From assembly GCA_037447655.1 (NCBI GenBank), contig JBBHKE010002437.1, positions 1-64,000 on the forward strand: 64,000 bases of DNA. The letters are read 5' to 3'. This document shows, in pieces, positions 1-12,081 of this stretch. This stretch comes from Zygnema cylindricum (Eukaryota; Streptophyta; Zygnematophyceae; Zygnematales; Zygnemataceae). Made by a program: the position numbers and the translations under genes. Every line of letters begins with the position of its first letter. The first letter of the stretch is position 1. The notes beneath the pieces were generated by a model. The model was not told the DNA's origin, searched no databases, and worked only from the letters and a program-made list of their open reading frames with translations.

Positions 1-4
1 ATCG

Positions 5-676
5 TCAGTCACACAGCTGGTCAAGAGAGAGGGAGAAAAACAGAGAGAGAGAGAGAGAAGGGAGCGAGGGAGGGAGAGGGGAGAGAGGGAGAGGGAACGG
101 AGGGAGGAGAAAGAAGAGAGAGGGAAGAGAGTGAGAGGGAGAAAAGGGAGAGAGGGAGAGAGAGAGAGCAATGGAAAGGGAGAGAGGGAGAGAGGGAGAG
201 AGAGAGAGAGGGCAAGGTGGGGAGAGAGCAGGAGGAAGGGAGAAATGGGAGAGGAGGCCTAACAATTCATCGCTGGAGACTTTGTATTTCAATCCGTTTC
301 CAATCATCACCACTTCGCTGTGTGCTTCCCTTCTCTTCTCCTCTTCCTTTCTCTTCTTCTCATCCCCTTTCTTCTCCTCTTCCTCTCTCTTCTCCTCCCT
401 TCTCTCTTCCTCCCAGAGCCTCCTCTCCTCGTGAAGCTCCCTTATGTAAGATAGCAGCATGCATACGACAAATACGAGGAATAAGACAAGGAAGTTCGCC
501 ACGTCAGACCAGCTGACGACTGCAGACCATTTTGTCGTTTCTGCTTGAACCTTAGAGCGAGAGAAAAAGACGGAGAGGAGAGGCTCCACAGTCATGGCTG
601 CGAACCACAGCCAGCTTCCCGCCATGACTTCCTCTCCAAGGAGCAGGAACGCCATAATCAACATCCTCATCGCCAT
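5..676 (-). CDS. Hypothetical small membrane protein with charged coiled-coil tail (weak)
   Basis: An open frame on the minus strand starts at 676 and runs 223 codons. Residues about 1-60 are non-repetitive, with a hydrophobic start (MAMRMLIMAFLLLG). Around residues 60-78 a strongly hydrophobic stretch (FLVLFLVFVVCMLL) looks like a membrane segment. It is followed by a long Glu/Lys/Arg-rich stretch that could form a helix on one side of the membrane. The last third is a Ser/Leu/Pro run encoded by the GA/CT microsatellite and is probably not real protein: either the gene splices out before it or the tract has expanded into the 3' end. I do not recognise a family. No neighbour supports it. An alternative is a chance ORF in biased sequence. 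Confidence 0.3.
   Translation of the reverse strand: MAMRMLIMAFLLLGEEVMAGSWLWFAAMTVEPLLSVFFSRSKVQAETTKWSAVVSWSDVANFLVLFLVFVVCMLLSYIRELHEERRLWEEERREEKREEEEKKGDEKKRKEEEKRREAHSEVVMIGNGLKYKVSSDELLGLLSHFSLPPALSPPCPLSLSPSLPLSLSIALSLSLSPFSPSHSLPSLFFLLPPFPLPLSPLPPSLPSLSLSLFFSLSLDQLCD
21..430. repeat. GA-rich then CT-rich low-complexity tract
   Basis: From about 21 to 240 the plus strand is almost pure GAGAGG/GGGAGA-type purine sequence. From about 320 to 430 it is CTTCTC-type pyrimidine sequence. Ser/Leu-rich and Glu/Arg-rich open frames here are products of the repeat, not genes, apart from the non-repetitive head of the minus-strand ORF described separately. Confidence 0.9.
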
Positions 677-939
677 AGCTTTTGGGAGTTTTCCGTACGA
701 AAATATGTTTTTTAGTGCAAAAATTTGAAAAGTACAACCAGCTGAATCGGAGATTACTGTTAAATTTAGTGCAGAGAAACAGAATCGTAAATCCTAAGCT
801 GGAGAAGACAACAATAGTGAGCTTTCGACAATTACAATTGTTTTTTTGATTAGTTGAGGAAAACAACCGGGGAATTTAACCCCGAATCTCGCACGTGCAA
901 GATTGAAATCGTTGTTTTTTTGTGCGAGAGGATAAGGTA

Positions 940-2390
940 GAGAGGCAGCGAGCAGAAAACGCCATAGTTTTGGCGTTTGATTTTCGTTTTCGGCGCGCAG
1001 CTTTGGACGAGTGGCGAAAGTCTCGTTTTCGGCTGCACTCGTTTTTCGACGCGTTGCCACGTGCGACGGTCGGAGCAATGGTAGGTGAGTTTTGTCGGTG
1101 CACGTGCGAATTGGAACAAAATCTAAACAGCCAAAAGAAATTATCCGTTTGGAAGGTTCCACAAAAAAAAATTGGCGTCCGACGGAATCTCTCTGTAACT
1201 GTCGACAAAGAACGGGAACAAACAAAGAATCGCAATTAATTTAGGGCAACTGAAAACATCGGAAACAGAACTGCGGCAAAACCGAGACATAATTGCAGGA
1301 TAACGGATATACTGTAGTAAAAACTGAGAAAAATTCGAACGGAACTGTTGCAACTGCATAGAACTAAGACGCAAATGTGACAATTGTGACAGAACTGAGA
1401 AAAAAATGTGATATCAGAAAAACAAAACAAAACTGCGATATACCGATAAAAAAAACGGAGACATAACTGAGGAAAAAATTAGGAAAAACTGTCGCAAAAG
1501 TGCGCCAAAACGGGCTATTACCGCCGGTTCGAACACGCCATAATACCCATTTTAATCAATATAAAATTAATAAATTACAGAAAAGACAAACAGGAACGAG
1601 CTAAAACTGGACATAACAGATGTGCATGCATGGCTTTTCGCCAAACTGCCGCTTTTAGACGCGTGGCAGAAGTCTCTTTTTTGGCAGAACTCATTTTTTC
1701 GCAGCATTGCCACGTGCGATGGTCGGTGCATTTGTGTCAGTGAGTTATGTCGGCGCACGTGCGCGATAGAAAGAAGACTACGCGACACAACAACGAAGCC
1801 ACGTTTGGGACTACAAGCCAAAAACTTGGCGCGCGGGGGGGGCGCTCCGAACTGTTGCCAACGAACGACCAGAAACAGAAATGCTGAGAATGGCAGAAAC
1901 CTCAGAGACAACTGCAACACAACTGCCACGTCACCGTGACACAATTGCAGGACAACTGACGCACAATTGTGAGAGGACTCTGGACAAAACCCTAACGGAA
2001 TTGTTGCGACTGTCACAGAACCGAGACTCCAATGTGGCATCTGTGACAGGCGTATATCATAATAACTACGCAGGAGCAAGATAACAGAAAACACTAAACG
2101 ACAAAACGGCATTTGTTTCTCCGTTTGGCAGTACAATCCAAAAAAGTGGAACACAACAGAAACGCTATCAACTGTAAACATGTAACGGGAACACAATCAG
2201 TAACGAAAGAAAAAAAAATGAAAAAAACCGTCACGTCACCGTGACAAAATTGCGAGACAAGACTAACGGAACTGTTCCAACTGTGACATAACCGAGACGC
2301 AATCGTGGCAAATGTAACAAAACTGAGACATTAACGTGAAACCAGTGTAACCAAACAAAACTGCGACATACTTAGAGAAAAAAAGCGAAG
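940..2390. repeat. Diverged duplicated repeat block, at least two full copies and one partial
   Basis: A segment at about 985-1110, with a Cys/His-free GC-rich core containing GTTGCCACGTGCGA, recurs at about 1640-1770 with many substitutions. Each copy is followed by a second motif built on CGGAACTGTTGCAACTG, then GAGACGCAA-TGTG and ACAACTGAGA. That second motif is at about 1336-1440, 1996-2050 and 2258-2375. The order is conserved, so this looks like an old tandem or segmental duplication, not a coding region. Short ORFs across it change frame between copies. Confidence 0.6.
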
Positions 2391-2399
2391 ACATAAAAG

Positions 2400-3545
2400 T
2401 GACGTGACAGGGTCGGAATGGGCTGTTGATCCTCCGTTCCACCCCGCCATACCACGAAATACAAAATACGCCATTCCATACAACATTCCAGCCCCGACGG
2501 CTCCAGCCGAGCCGCCCCCGCACCTGCCCGATGCGCCTGCCCGGCCGATGCCCGACCTGCCGCCCGACAGACTCGAGCCAGTCGCGAGGAACTGACACGC
2601 GACTGCCGACGAAGCAGCAGCAGGCAGCGCGCGCAAGAGTGCGACAGCCCTGCAGCGAAAATAATAATTGCCGTTGACTGCCGCGAAGCTGCTTCGAAGC
2701 TGCGGAGGGGAATCCGCCGATGAACGCGCGAAATCGAGTGCACCCTCGGTACCGCGTTGCTGCCACAAACCTCTCACGCGTTCGTCTCTCACGCGTAACT
2801 CACTGACGCGTACTTCGTGGTTCACGCGCAGCTCGAGGCAGCTCGCGCACAACCGACATGCAACTGAATGTACGGAGATGAAGAGGGAGGGGGAGGGGGA
2901 GGGGGATAGGGAGGGGCGCGGAGAGGATAAGGGAAGAGAAAAGGAGACAGATGGAGAGGGAAGCGAGGAGATGGAGAAGGGGAGGGGGAGAGGGGGAGGG
3001 GGAAAGAGAGAGAGAGAGAGAGAGTAGGTCGAACAAGAGAAAGATAGAAAGATAGAGTGAGAGAGAGAAGGAGAGGGGGAAAGGGAGGAAGGAAGGAGGA
3101 GAGAAATGGACCATGGAAGGAGAGAGAGAGAGAGAGAGAGATACAAGGTACCCCAATATGTTGCACTAACAAGACAAGCAAACGCATGCTACAGCCAGGA
3201 TGCGACGTGACACAACATGAACAACATAGTCGGTGAATTTCTTCCCTCTCCGTCCTCTCGGCTTTGTACGGATATCGAGGCAGCCAAGATATCGCCACGT
3301 GGCAAAGCGTCACGGTGCACACCGCCGGCCAAGACGTCACACTCCTCCCACACACACACACTCGCATAACATTACGAAACTTTATTTTGTATTTTATGAA
3401 ACTGACAACAGCTTTAAATCAATAAAAAAAAAGAATCATCGAAAAATATAAATTAGTGCCACAATCCGGCAATAGGAATGGGAGCCGAAAAAAAGAATAG
3501 GTGTGGATGACTGCATCGATGACGTCATCTGCTACCGACAGGTGA
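2400..3545. other. Gene-free stretch: GC-rich patch, GA tract, AT-rich tail
   Basis: 2440-2870 is unusually GC-rich and CpG-rich for the window, with repeated short CACGCG words. 2871-3145 is a GGGAGG/GAGAGA purine tract. 3146-3545 is ordinary AT-rich sequence with a short CACACA run near 3351. I see no exon with splice signals and no recognisable protein on either strand. Confidence 0.6.
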
Positions 3546-3547
3546 TG

Positions 3548-3955
3548 TAGGGGGGGGGAGGGAGGGAGGGGGGGAGGGAGAGAGGGAAGGAAAGAGAGGG
3601 AGAGAGAGAAGGAGAGAAAGAGGGCGGATCTGGAATAACGGGAGGGAGGGAGGGAGGGAGGGAGGGGAGGGAGGGAGAGAAAGAGGTAGAGGGAAGGAAT
3701 GAGAGGGAGAGAAGGAGAGAAAGAGGGCGGATCTGGAATAACGAAATCAAGGAAAGAGGGAGTAGAAAGATGTCGAGGGGAGGGCGTATCGCCATAAGGG
3801 AGGACCGACGGGGAGGTGGGAAGGGGGGAGGTGGGAAGGGGGGAGGAGGGAGAGGCGGAGTCGACGAGGGAGAGGAGGGATGAGAGGGTTCGAGTGAGGG
3901 AGGATATGAAGTAGGAGAGGGGGGAAGGGAGAGAAGACAAGAGAGTGGAGAGGGG
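3548..3955 (+). repeat. G-rich purine tract (GGGA)n
   Basis: About 400 bases of GGGA/GGAGA repeats on the plus strand. They include a 60-base near-duplication of an AAAGAGGGCGGATCTGG segment (about 3618 and 3720). Long Pro/Ser/Leu ORFs on the minus strand are repeat translations. Confidence 0.9.
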
Positions 3956-4745
3956 AATATCTTTGACCAACCCATGGAGAGTTGTGCGGCAGGAAGCACG
4001 TCTCCTTATCGTCCTTTGTGTCACGTCACGTGCGAGGGCGCGAAACGTGTGGTGGCGGGAGCGTGTCGTCGACGTCATCGTCCTTTCGCCTCCGGCTGTC
4101 CTGTACGGCCAGCCGCCCAAGCACCGCCGGCTTCTCAGGCCGGGCTCAGGCTCGACCGCTCAAGCGGACCACTATTGTGTACAGTACTATATTCGCTGTT
4201 GCCGTACGACAATGTACCGTACTGTACGGCGGCTTGGAGTCGACGATGCCGACCCATGCAAGCCGTTCAACATTTGGTAAGGTTTAATTAGTGTCACGTA
4301 CATTACAGTACAGTACTCCTGTACTTTACAATACTGTACTATACTGTACTGTAGTTCAAGAGTACAATAGTGTAAATAGTGAGATGTACGGAAAGTGCCA
4401 GTCCGTACGTCACCTTTCATCGCTATTAACGCGAATAACGAGGGGCGGTGGTGGTTATTATTTATTAAGCATTTCGACTTTTTCCATGTTGCTGCCAGGT
4501 ACACCGTGGTACACGGTGCACTGTACTTTAAACTTTTAAACGTCAGACTTTGTTTAAACGCAAGTGTAAACAAAAGAGCTGTTTGGTATTTTAAATTATC
4601 GCACTATTTTAACTCTGTTGACGAATAGGGACGTTTGTCTCGTGTTTAGCACTATTGTTGGAATTAATAATATGTCGTAACAAATTAAAATACTTTAGTA
4701 ACACACGCTTGAAAATTAAAATTTTGTATTGAGCGAGAAAAAACC
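3956..4745. other. GTAC-rich intergenic stretch, no gene seen
   Basis: No supported gene. Between about 4170 and 4400 the sequence is dense in GTAC and CAGTAC/GTACTG words, which are self-complementary, giving many small inverted repeats. The rest is unremarkable AT-rich DNA. Confidence 0.5.
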
Positions 4746-4762
4746 AAAAAATCACCTAAAAG

Positions 4763-5244
4763 CATAGTTGTTCAAATCGCGCGATTTTTTCCTTTTTTCC
4801 GATTAAAACGTATAATTCGTGACTTTTGAATAAATCGGAAAAAAACGCGATGTACTTTCTGTCCGGTAAACTGAACGGATAATTTACGGAAACTGTACGG
4901 TATGTAAAGTAATTGTACGGTTTTGTACCCAAAAAGTACGGAATTTGACAAAAAGATACGTTGCACTTCGTAGTACTTTCTGTCCGGTAAACTGAACAGA
5001 AATCTAACGGGAAACGTACGGAATTGTACTAACATTGTACGGACTATGACGAAAAAAAACGGGAACTGTACGGAAAATGTACAAACTGCAGGATATGTAA
5101 AATTTATTTTTGTTTACATGTACGGAATTGTACGGAAGAAAATTCATTAACGATTTTAACGATTTTTTCAAAAGGTTCAATGCGTTTGTTACGTATAATT
5201 CGCCGCGATTAGATCGTTCGCACGAAACGCCGTGAACAACTATG
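4763..5244 (+). mobile_element. hAT-type MITE, copy 1
   Basis: This 482-bp element begins CATAGTTGTTCA and ends with the exact inverse TGAACAACTATG, a 12-bp perfect terminal inverted repeat. It is flanked by CCTAAAAG on both sides (4755-4762 and 5245-5252), an 8-bp target duplication of the kind hAT-superfamily transposases make. It carries no credible ORF. The interior is rich in TGTACGGAA-type words and includes duplicated TTTCTGTCCGGTAAACTGAAC segments. A sister copy lies at 5615-6095 in the same orientation. Confidence 0.9.
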
Positions 5245-5252
5245 CCTAAAAG

Positions 5253-5564
5253 CACAGTTCAAAAGTAGGTGAAAGTGGCCCATACAATATGCCTATTGTA
5301 TGCAAAACATACAATATGACCTTAAGACCCATATTGTATTCGGACCTATTCGGACCAATTAAAACATTCGGAACAAAAATTGGACCAATTAAAACATTCG
5401 GACCAAAATAATTTATTTACACCGTCAGATTCGGACGATCGGACGATCGCTGATCAAAATAGCGATCTAAGAAGATCACATGAAAAGCCCATAACACAAC
5501 TTACGATAAAGGCGCCGACAAAAGCCTACCATAAAAAGTTAAAAACGCCTACTCTTGAGCTATG
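5253..5564 (+). mobile_element. Second hAT-type MITE family, copy 1
   Basis: A 312-bp element with related ends: CACAGTTCAAAAGTAGG at the left and a mutated inverse (CCTACTCTTGAGCTATG) at the right. It is flanked by CCTAAAAG at 5245-5252 and 5565-5572. The left flank is the same octamer that forms the right target duplication of the neighbouring MITE. A better preserved relative is at 51187-51550. No coding capacity. Confidence 0.85.
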
Positions 5565-5614
5565 CCTAAAAGTTGCAATTTTAATAAAATTGCAACTTTT
5601 AGGTGATTTTTTAT

Positions 5615-6095
5615 CATAGTTGTTCAAATCGCGCGATTTTTTCCCTTTTTCCGATTAAACGTATAATTCGTGACTTTTGAATAAATCGGAAAAAAACGCG
5701 ATGTAATTTCTGTCCGGTAAACTGAACGGCTAATTCACGGAAACTGTACGGTATTTTACGACAACTGTACGAGTCTGTACGGTAACTGTACGGAATTCGA
5801 CGAAAAGATACGTTGCACTTCGTAGTACTTTCTGTCCGGTAAACTGAACAGGAATTTTACGGAAATGTACGGAATTGTACCAAACATGTACGGACTATTA
5901 CGAAAAGATACGGAAAATGTACAAAAATGGTACAAACTGCGGTATATGTGAAATTTATTTTTGTTTACATGTACGGAATAGTACGGACGAAAATTCATTA
6001 ACGATTTTTACGATTTTTTCAAAAGGTTCAATGCGTTTGTTACGTATAATTCGTCGCGATTAAATCGTTCGCACTTAACGCCGTGAACAACTATG
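5615..6095 (+). mobile_element. hAT-type MITE, copy 2
   Basis: A 481-bp sister of the element at 4763-5244, with the same CATAGTTGTTCA terminal inverted repeats and interior. It is flanked by a perfect 8-bp duplication TTTTTTAT (5607-5614 and 6096-6103). It sits at the right edge of the 57-bp palindrome. No coding capacity. Confidence 0.9.
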
Positions 6096-6103
6096 TTTTT
6101 TAT

Positions 6104-7242
6104 AGACGGAAAAGTATGAAGTATATTGATAATTATAATATTTAATTCTTGCAGCAGCGCATGATGTAAAACAGTAAAAGTATAAAAATAAAAGTTTGTA
6201 ACGAGCGAAGAAAATGTTAGCATTAGGGTGTAGTTACATCAGACGAAAAGTGAGGTTTATTACAAAATTTTGTACTAGGCCGTACCATGCCGTACTATCT
6301 CATCGTGAGTTTTTGAAAAATAACATTAAAGAAAATAAGATTACGACTCTCCAAGGATCCGAGAGAAAACATCGATCGTCCGATTGTATTCTGGTCTTCA
6401 TCCGCGAAGCAATCGCTCTATCCGCCTCTGTAATGCCCAACCCACCTCGCGGAGGTGGGTTCACCAATACAAAACCTGTGAAATCACTACACGTGGACTA
6501 TAAACACGTGCGACGAAGACAAATTATAATTTTCACACGTCCCTAAAGTCACGTGCCGTCGGAGAAGGTGACCGCAAAATCTTTGCCGAAATGAAGTACG
6601 GTTTTTCAGAAACCGTACGTCTTTTGGAAGGCAAAAACTGTTTTTAGGTTCCAAAAAAAGTACGGTTTTTGTCCTCCTTCTAGCTCCATGGTTTCGCGCG
6701 CTATTTTTTGTCGTTTTAGGTTTGAAACACAAATTCAAATTGGAATGTAAATTCAAATTGGAATGGAATCTTCCAACCTAATTTTAAATTTCATAATAGA
6801 AAGGAAAGATGGAGTTCCCCCCATCGTATCAATTTTTTTTGTATCACATAAGTTTTTTAAAAAGGAAAACAAATATAAAAAAAACCTTTCATGCTCATTT
6901 AAGCGTGGCTATCCAGGCTACGGTCTACCGTGTAAGTTATCCTACATCTAATCTACTCATCAGGATGTCGTTCATAGGGGGCGGTTTCTACCCGTTTGCT
7001 TTTCCACGAAAAACATTACAATCACCTATTCCACAAAAAAATGGCACTTCCACCATCCATGGAGCTGGCAACCAATCGCAATACTTTGGACCCATTTATA
7101 ATTTTTCAAAACGATTAACTTTATTTTAAAACATGTACAGTGTTGGTTAACTTATTTAACCGTTTTTAGGATGGAGTCACGGGTGAGGTCTGTAATGAAA
7201 TGGAATCTAAAATGGAGGTTTGAAATCAATGTGAGTTTTGTA

Positions 7243-7308
<66 letters not shown>

Positions 7309-7935
7309 TTTTAGTGTTGAGAAAGTTGTTGACCGTTTCGTATAATTTTAGGGATGACTTGTTGGACGAAGTTTTTAAATAAAAAAATGATGAATGGTGC
7401 GGTGAATTTCCAGTCAGTGTTAAAGAAAAAAAAGACGGTGAATTTGCAGTTAATGTAAAGGAAAAAGATGACTGATGACAGTCACCAAAGTGCAAGGGAT
7501 CTTTAAGTTACATTGATGACGGTACACTTAAGAAGTACACGTTCGTAATACGGAAGTACGTATTTTCAAACGAACAAGGTCGATTTTCAAATCTTTGACG
7601 ATTTTCAAGATTTGATCGCCAACTTACGTGGAGCCACTTAAATCGAAACACGTAGATGAAAACTTGTTTACAGACGCTTCGCGATGTAACCGAGGCCTTT
7701 TTAATACATAAATTTTGCTGTCCATACTATTACAAAGACCTCCTGATGTAACCATACCCTTAGGGTTGAAATTTAAGTATTGTACAGATAGTATGCGACA
7801 AATCATTGAGCTAATTGTAAACGTGGAAAAATGATGTGGTCCACTCCAAATTACGTACTCGAAAATAGGCCTGTGTATATGTTGATAGTGCCACGCATTT
7901 GTCGTCATGTGATCTCCAATAGCCATTAGCTAAAC
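6104..7935. other. Gene-free stretch with small palindrome and TA run
   Basis: No supported gene. 6439-6461 is a hairpin-forming palindrome with 10-bp arms (AACCCACCTC / GAGGTGGGTT) around GCG. 7246-7301 is a (TA)n microsatellite. Short ORFs have no splice context or recognisable sequence. Confidence 0.6.
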
Positions 7936-8150
7936 TACACCGTGTACCGCCATTAGTGTAGTTTCCGCCACTTATTACATATTTTCTACCTTCTCACTTA
8001 GCGGATTGTTCATCCGACGGTTGGGATTGAAAGGTAACATTCTCAGCTACCGATTGGCGATATCCAGTTGAAAATTGGACAAGTGTGGACGGAGAAAATA
8101 TGATTTAATCAGCGTAAATAGCCTTTACAATAGGAGCGATACATGGTGTC
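7936..8150 (-). mobile_element. CACCG-type MITE, short family, inverted copy
   Basis: Starts TACACCGTG and ends ATACATGGTGTC, an approximately inverse terminal sequence. When reversed, its interior aligns by eye with the elements at 38820-39036 and 52386-52605. Shared words are ACACTTGTCC, CGCCAATCGG, CTGAGAATG and CAACCGTC. Length is about 215 bp. The terminal TA on the right is mutated to TC. Confidence 0.7.
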
Positions 8151-8563
8151 AAAAATCTCACCTTTACCTACAAAGTCGCCTAATGAATGTCGGGTGACAT
8201 AATTAAAATCCAAAAAAGAAACAAACGTAAATATTACAAATTCCTTTAGTTTGTCCTTTATGTTACACACATATTTTTGTGTGCCAATTTTTCGTCTTTT
8301 ACTCTTTTATCTACTTTTCCCCATGGGACATGTAATTACTAGAAGCATGTACTCAAGTTCAAGGCAAATATCTTAAACACGAGTTAAATCCACAAAAGCG
8401 AGAAACGGATAGGAGAGGTCCTTGGAAAAAAGGACACGAGTATAGGAAATTGTCTTACCAGTCTGACTTTGTGACTTCCACCCCACATAGCGGTTGTATC
8501 CAGCTAGTGTGTTAAACAGAAAATCTCGTAGAAGTAAGGATGTGAATATTTGAAGGGTTATAG

Positions 8564-9458
8564 TAGTGTTGTGTATCGGTAAAAAACTTATCGCGATAAC
8601 ACCGATACCGATAGTTTTGGTTATCGAACGGTCAGAGGTTCTGATATGTCGGTTTGAGACCAACAATTTCCATATCGGCGATAACTTAAAAAATATATAG
8701 TATGCATACAATAGTAATTTATAAAATAGTGTATTATTTTATTGATTTTATATAGCGTGGCATGCCACGTATAGAAATCTGTTCCGTTACGGTTTAACTG
8801 CAATTTATTACGGAAAACGCGACACATAAACGTTGGTCGATTCACTGAACAAAAAATTTACAGCGACTTACGGAAATTTACTAAGAAACTGGTGAACATG
8901 GAACTGGAAAAGGACGGCGGACACAAAAGTACAACGTACGCAAAATAACATTCTGCGCGCCACCGGAATTGAACGAGCGACTTGGAATGAGAAAACACGA
9001 ACGGACGAGCCAACGTGAGTCCCGGCATCCCGGAATGGCTCTTTTGGCAGCTTTTGCCAAAAAAAACCGACAGATTGACACGTGGCAGGTCCCTAGTGGA
9101 TCTCAAGGATTTAAAGGACAAAGCCATGGCGTCGGATGTGAAAGGTACATCGTTTTTACTGGATCCGTATCAAAATCGTACAAATTTCATGTCGGCTACG
9201 GTACTTTCTATGCTTCTACACGTCCGGAGAATATGACGTACAATTCAGTGTACAGACCGTACATTTATCTGTACGGTCCGTACAGTTATCGCCAATAATT
9301 ATCGTTATCGGCATTATCGGCGATAAGCACCCGATATTATCGGCTACTTATCGGCGATAAGACCGATGTCGATATACCGTACCAATATATCGATTATCGA
9401 ACACCCGAAAAAAGGCCCATATCGGTTATCGGCAAATCCTTACCGATACACAACACTA
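8564..9458 (+). mobile_element. hAT-type non-autonomous element with TATCGGTAA termini, long copy
   Basis: An 895-bp element with perfect terminal inverted repeats of at least 19 bp (TAGTGTTGTGTATCGGTAA and its inverse). It is flanked by GGTTATAG and GGTTTTAG, an 8-bp target duplication with one difference. A shorter copy lies at 51580-52039. The two share both ends (about 50 bp each) and an internal block around ATGGCGTCGGATGTGA. Small ORFs in the interior are not recognisable, so the copy looks non-autonomous. Confidence 0.85.
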
Positions 9459-11427
9459 GGTTTTAGGGTTTTAACAAGTAGTGTGGTATATTGAGGGCCT
9501 TTGATGATAATCGATGTTCCGGTTTTTTTTGAGATTTTGATAATCAATAAATTGTTTGATATGTTGGTAAGGCTAATATCGCGGTAAAATACCGATATAA
9601 TAACTATCGTCATACCTTGGGGGGTTGGCCCAAGAAAGGGGGCTAACTTTTGATTTTTTTACGCAGGCCATGATGTACCAACGTACGTAGGTATGACGGA
9701 TCGAACTGGCAACATATCGCTATGCATTGTATTTTTATCGTCTCTTATCGATATACCAAAACCTATGAGTTGAGTACCGACTTGAGGCTGTCGGTACATA
9801 GCACTAAAGATTTATTAGTGTTAATGGGATTTTATAATTAGTATTACAAATTTAGCGCAAAGAGACGTGGCAGATTGTAGTCCACGTCATTAAATTTTGT
9901 TGTGAACCCTATTTTGTGATTTGTGGCCAAAACAATTCCCGACCGAATTACACCGTGAATCGTTATTAGCATATATAAATTATTAGTGTGGATAAAGAAT
10001 TAGTGTCATGGATTATAATTTGTGTATCAATCTCATTTTCAAAAAATGTTTAATTGTAATTTCTCCATAACGTTGATTTAGGTATACATAGTCCGCCGTC
10101 ATTACATATACGTTAAAATAGGTGGAAGTACAAATTATGACAATCCGTACGATTTCGAGTCCTTCTATTGTAAATATCCATAATTCTATTTTGGGTTTGC
10201 GGATGTACAATAATTAAGCCGTTCATAATTATACACTAAAATAGTTATGGGTAAAAACTGTCGAAACGTACGGGTTTATGTACTTTCATTTAAGTTTATT
10301 CATGATCCTAATAAGCGTATGATTTGCACGCGGTGAATTGATAACAGTAAAAAAGGTGCGATAACAACATAGGGCGAAACGTATTTTGTCACGTCATAGA
10401 GTCGATTCTATGCATCTGGTTGTTAAACGCACTTACGTTATAATGCAACGTAACCGTACAATTTAAATATATTTTTTTCAATTCAAATAAGTTTTGTACA
10501 ATCAACGAAACTATAACGGAAGGTATTGTATGTTTACATTTCGTTTCACATAACGTACATTGAACTATGTGATTGGTTTTAATTTCCTTGTCGATCGCGG
10601 GGTGAACGAACGTTGTGTGACGTTAAATAAGTACCCTTAACTTTAATAAGGTGCCACGTGGGATGCTTTATTACAATTAATGCATTGTCATATTGGGACA
10701 TAAGTCTAATAATGATGCGTTTAATTAGATCAAACGTAAAACAAACCTATTTTTAATATCACTATTAATTCCAATTGAACGTAAAACGAAAAAAAAACCA
10801 CTTATTAGGATACATGTTAATTCTAATTGGAGGTAATTCAACGACCAAAGCTGATCGGGCGCCGTCATAAGATTATCATTGGCCGTTGCTGAAAACACGT
10901 GGCATGTTTACCATCCACACATTCCTAAAGTTGGTCGCGTTTCATAGATGACGTTAGAACAAGCGATTGCTAGGGTTACGACGTCGCATTTTTTCCCATC
11001 ATCTTTTGGCCGTACAACATGTAAGCTGGAGGCATTTCCATTGCGCTATCAACATTATATCGACGACATTAGTTTTGAAATATTTTGGCAATTTGATAAA
11101 CTTTTACATGATCCTGCTTATATTCCCGCGTTTTGAATTATTTTTTAATTAAAAGACATGTTAAAGTTCAAAATTTGAATTTTGAACGAAAAATTCAAAA
11201 TGCCAAATCCCTCCATTATTTCACTTTCACTTCCAGTTCATGTAATATATATATATATATATATATAAATATATATATATATTTGTGATAATGGCAACGA
11301 CACTATCGGTACTTCTTCCTCATTTGCTTCGGTTGCCACTTTCTTCCTTTTCGGCTGCTCCTATTTTTTATTTTTTAAGTGATATTAAGTGTTTGAGAGT
11401 ATGTGGACCCTTAATATAATTTGGGGC
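9459..11427. other. Gene-free stretch with an orphan TIR and AT run
   Basis: No supported gene. 9949-9972 carries one terminal sequence of the CACCG-type MITE family (TACACCGTGAATCGTTATTAG) without a visible partner. 11239-11283 is an imperfect (AT)n run. A 62-codon frame at 10948-11136 has no recognisable sequence. Confidence 0.5.
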
Positions 11428-12081
11428 GCCAACCCGAGCAATAAGAACAACAATCCCTATAACGCTTAGGTTGAACAAGATGAGGAAAATGAGAGGAACG
11501 ATGAGGAAAACGCATTTTCGAACGAGGAAGAGAGTGAGGCGGAAATCGAAATGTCGGTAGACCCGACGGCCATTGTGGAAGGGTTTTTCCCGTCCTTGGC
11601 CAATACCAGAGGACGTGTCTCCCACCGTAAAGTTCAACACTTGTCGACTAAGGCAACTCGGATGCCAGTAATACAATGGATGTTGAAAGACTGTGAAAAT
11701 AACGGCTAAGGTGAACTCATTCCAAGGACCATAAGGAAGTTTCCCCAACATTTTACCGGAGTGTACGGTACAAGTAAGCCATTTCAACCAAACCTTTTCC
11801 CATTTGTTAAATGATTTCGTTTCCTCTTTCCTTTTGTGTTATTATTCTCATTCACAATGCGTAGTTATATTTTAATTTTGTTGTGCTTTTAAATTATTTG
11901 TACAGTATTATTTTGGAACATTTCCTTTCTTTCTCAAACTACTCATTGACTTCTCACTAACTCTCCATTAGTGCGTGTTTTTCTATGTTGTCGACTATTA
12001 TGCATTGTTTTGCTGTTTTTTAGTATTATTTTCCAAGTGTCTTACGATTTCTTTATGGCGACAGCGTACTAGCAATGACGT

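Larger units (their letters stand above)
4746..5614. repeat. 57-bp perfect palindrome, split by two insertions
   Basis: If the two elements at 4763-5244 and 5253-5564, with their extra octamers, are removed, 4746-4762 joins 5573-5614. The result is an inverted repeat with 28-bp perfect arms around a single A: the left arm starts AAAAAATCACCTAAAAG and the right arm ends CTTTTAGGTGATTTTTT. The palindrome was therefore the landing site. It may itself be a remnant of a foldback element. Confidence 0.85.

Noticed and set aside
5-434. Several long ORFs on both strands rich in Ser/Leu/Pro or Glu/Arg/Gly
   Set aside because: They are translations of GA/CT repeats in all frames. Only the non-repetitive head of the minus-strand frame was kept, at low confidence.
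1515-1545. GGTTCGAAC word resembling a tRNA T-arm
   Set aside because: No matching acceptor stem, D-arm or anticodon arm could be built around it.
10948-11136. 62-codon ORF
   Set aside because: No family resemblance, no neighbouring exon and no supporting signal.
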